Shown here: piece by piece, positions 60,960 through 64,000 of the stretch
How positions within the stretch are numbered: the stretch's first letter is position 1
Layout of the letters: the number at the start of each line of letters is the position of its first letter
From: Stenogyne calaminthoides
Taxonomy: Eukaryota; Streptophyta; Magnoliopsida; Lamiales; Lamiaceae
Assembly (NCBI GenBank): GCA_037126765.1
Contig: JBBCBC010000009.1
Span: 25,752,870-25,816,869 of the forward strand
Reading direction: 5' to 3'
Length of the DNA stretch: 64,000 nucleotides
Position numbers and translations under genes: made by a program
The notes under the pieces: model-generated
Told to the model about the DNA's origin: nothing
The model's database searches: none
What the model saw: the letters and a program-made list of their open reading frames with translations, nothing else

Positions 60960-61814
60960 GAAATCTCTACCCTAAACTCTACAGAAGTATGCCAATGTTG
61001 CAGCACAAATTCTTTTAGGACTGTTGGGATTCTATTTGTTAAGCTCACAAGCATATTCATTTACGAGCTTGTAAATTTTTCCTCGAACAGACTCGTGTAG
61101 AAAACATCATGAACAAGTTTCAATAGTGAGCTCACGTTATTATTTTTTAGATTTATAAACATTGTTGTGATTAAGATTTTATTAAACTTATTAAAGTAGT
61201 ATACTAAAATAGTTTATTAAAGTAGTTATGGACATATACATTTTTTTATTTATAATTATTTTGTAAATTTATGGACATATTTCTTTATTGAGTAGGTCTC
61301 AAGTGAAACTTATTCATAGTATGAAATATCATCACTCTTATAAACTAACAGCATAACACTTATCAATTTATACCACTATACTTATAAATTGATATCATAG
61401 CATTAAATGCTGTAGGTATTAGTTTATAAGTGTAGTGGTATCAATTGATAAATTTAATAGTATCAATTTCAAAGTATGAACAAGTTTCACAGAAAGTTTG
61501 TGTTCTTTATTTTATTTCAAGTGTTTAAAGTTTTTAATTTTAGTTATTAGGTAATATTAATATTGAACTTCATATGTTTTTAAGTGTTTTTTTAAACGAG
61601 CTCGAATTCCTTTACTTCGCTAACAAGCTTTTTGCAAGTCGGGTTCGAGTTGAGTTCTTTTGAATTTCTTAACGAGCTTGTTTCGAGTCGACTTCGAACC
61701 TGGCTCATTTACCTTGCTAACAAGTTTTTTATAAGTCAAATTTGAACTATTTGTGAACTCAATATTTTACAGTTGCATCGCACTCGAGCTCTACTATTAA
61801 AGTTCTAATCGAAC
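60960..61814. other. Intergenic DNA with GAGCTCG-type repeats
   Basis: 61040-61130 and 61590-61800 contain many GAGCTCG/CGAGCTT/TTCGAGT strings of the kind found in plant MITE-like or hAT-like repeats. An AT-rich inverted repeat lies at 61340-61480 ('ataaattgatatcatagcattaaat'). Confidence 0.45.
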
Positions 61815-62080
61815 TTGAACCTGAAAAATTTCAAACAAATCGATGCTCTTGATGGTATGCGACTCGAATACATCATTTCTTTTTATCATTATTACTTCAT
61901 TTTTCATGATCCTACACATGTTGACAATAATACCTTTCGTGTGTCATATATTTCCACACATGATCAACTTGTTGACACACTTACAAAGTCTATGACTATC
62001 TCAAAGATTGGAGTATCCAATGGATCTTCCATCTTGTGGGGGCCTGTTAGAGATACTGCAATTAAGGTTAGTAATTTTGA
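61815..62080 (+). pseudogene. Ty1/copia RNase H C-terminal relic
   Basis: The frame reads FRVSYISTHDQLVDTLTKSM and later ILWGPVRD, matching the end of plant Copia pol ('...STxDQLADxLTK...LRGxVRD'). The catalytic residues lie upstream and are not present. Confidence 0.75.
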
Positions 62081-63254
62081 CAACTCATCATCCATACCAT
62101 ATGTTACGACCAATGTTTTTAAAATTGGACCGGCCTTCAAACTGGATAATGAACTGGGTTAGTGGTTCACTAGTTTGACTAGTGCTCTCAGATCCGGCAT
62201 AATATTTTTAAAAGGTGAAAGGGTGTAGGTCTTGTCATGCAACAACGCAAGGCAAGAACTATGGCGAACTAGAGAGAGCGTCGAACTGGACTGCAACATA
62301 TTGAGAATGCTTTGAACTTTTCATATACTAAAAATTATGATTTTCGGTGTGTTCAACAAGTGATGCATGACCCTATTTATAGGTTTGGCATCCCACTCAG
62401 AATAGAGAAACTCTTTGTTAACATTTAATGCTGGCACAGAGTCATAATGGTGATTGACGTGTTACATTTGTTTACACTGTTGGCTTCGAATTTGGACACT
62501 CTGTTGTCCAGGTTCAAGTCTAACATTTGTTTTCGGACACTCTATTGTCCAGGTTCAAATTCAAATTCCATTAATGTGGGATTAAGTACTAATCTCAAAG
62601 AAGATAATCACCTAGTTAAATCTATGATCTCAGGAGCATTTTTATACGTCAGTTAATAATTTTACCTGACAATTTGTAAAGATTTGATTCACATGATATA
62701 TGTTGTATTGAGTTGTCAAACTTCGAGTATAGTTAGGGGTAATTAGGGTTTCTTTTATGGCATAAAATTATAGGAGAAATAAAATAAACATAGAAAATAT
62801 TAATTAAGTGAATTGATAAGGGTTTTCTATAATATTAGATTTTATATAAAATGAAAATTTGAATTGGAGTAATATTTATGGTTGATTGTTATCAAATTTG
62901 ATAGTTGGGCTCGATAAGGCGGTTTAGGAGTTTGAGGGAGTGATATTTTGCGGATTCGAGGTAAGTAGAAATTCATTTGCAACTACAATGCATAAACATA
63001 TTATTATGTACTTAATTTATATGCAATTGAAAATATGTGGATTTTACGTGAATTATGAGGTATATTTGTGATTAACTGAGAATATGTGGACAATACGTGG
63101 ATAATATGTGGATTGTGAGCTTTGATTGACATTCAGTGATCATCGTGGAAAGAGCTGGTGAGCTCGATATTTGATGTAAATTGGATATGTGATATGTGAA
63201 ACTTATGAGTTAATCTGTGTTGCATTGCATTGCATCATGCATATCATGCATTAT
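62081..63254. other. Intergenic DNA with a short direct repeat
   Basis: 'ggacactct.ttgtccaggttcaa' occurs twice (62493-62517 and 62535-62559). No gene supported. Confidence 0.5.
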
Positions 63255-64000
63255 TGTAGGTCCCGAACGGGTTTCGTGAGGGCAAAAGTCTAGAGGGGAG
63301 GGGTGAATAGACTTTTGAAAACTTTTTCGTGAAGATCAGGTGTGATGGCAGTTTGCCTGATCAGAGTGCAAGTGAATCAGTTTGGACTGATATCCAACTT
63401 ACTGATCGCCTAAGGTCAGATCAGTTCGGTATCTATCAGTTTAACTGATTGTGCGGAAGCTAATTTATACCCGTGTGAAAAACCAGTTTATACCAAATCA
63501 GATTCCGAAGTTGTTTTCAATCAGATGACTATGGAGTCAATCTGATCAGATCATTAACTTGGTGCTAGCTGATCCTAACTCAGAATATGTATGCAGATTT
63601 AATCAAGTTGTGTGCAATAGTGTAAAGCAGTTAATCAAACAGGTAAATGCACACAAGATTTATAGTGGTTCGGACAACCAGTCCTACGTCCACTCTTCCC
63701 TATCACAAGGGGCACCAACTTAACCGACTTAACCAACTAGACTTAGATTATTATGTTAGTCCAACACATTACACCAACAGATATTTATGGAGCTCTCACT
63801 CAACCGAGCCCAGAAATCAGAACTAGAAACCCTAGTCTGAAATCTTGCTAAACAAACTTAACCTAACTTTGGGTTTTGGGTAAGATTTGTTGTTTGTTCC
63901 AACTTTGAAATCTTTCCTAGTATTTAAGTAGCCTAACAGCTAGAGGATAAGATTTCTGTGCTAAGAACTATGAGATGACCACTTAGAAAAATAATGTTCA
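63255..64000 (-). repeat. LTR of Copia family A, copy 3 (inverted, cut by window edge)
   Basis: Plus strand starts TGTAGGTCCCGAACGGG, the reverse complement of the family A LTR end. It runs colinearly with copies 1 and 2 to the window edge. It retains GATCAG/CAGT strings where copies 1 and 2 often show GATCG/CGGT. Confidence 0.75.

Overview
The window is nuclear DNA of a flowering plant, most likely a eudicot. It is AT-rich, with large introns, dense nested transposons and MITEs, a group IIc WRKY gene and a DUF1664 gene. I cannot name the species. One 500-base run of N (2659-3158) marks an assembly gap.

Layout. 1-3 kb: a Helitron 3' terminus on the plus strand and, facing it, a decayed Helitron helicase on the minus strand. 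3-12 kb: gene-free AT-rich DNA with a tRNA-like SINE relic, a Stowaway MITE and a MULE-type MITE. 12.4-17.8 kb: an eroded CACTA-like element carrying a Ulp1 (C48) protease relic in which the His, Asp, Gln and Cys positions can all be read. 18-22.7 kb: a second MULE-type MITE, then the WRKY gene with a Tourist-like MITE in its intron. 24.05-27.15 kb: a non-autonomous Helitron on the minus strand, with both termini and the AT target site identifiable, carrying exon fragments of at least three host genes (plastidial dihydrolipoyl dehydrogenase, an IST1-like gene and the ankyrin S-acyltransferase TIP1), all in the Helitron's own orientation. 29.2-34.7 kb: a DUF1664 gene of about 13 exons with another Tourist-like MITE in an intron.

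35-64 kb is almost entirely retrotransposon. It holds two direct LTRs of a SIRE-like Copia family (A) with a third inverted copy at the right edge. Next is a complete 15.5-kb Tat-type Ty3/gypsy element on the minus strand (42554-58011, target duplication AAAGT) with gag, RT, RNase H and integrase relics plus an antisense ORF. Nested in it is a solo LTR (target duplication CATTG), itself split by a coding-free LTR-PBS-PPT-LTR unit (target duplication TAGTC). A separate solo LTR (target duplication ATGAA) lies at 59-60.6 kb.

Only two host genes look capable of function: the WRKY gene and the DUF1664 gene. Both have intact splice sites but carry several 1-base indels relative to their conserved frames, often in homopolymers. 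I read this as consensus error more than as decay, and it limits how literally any frame here can be taken. The strongest novelty candidate is the multi-gene-capture Helitron.
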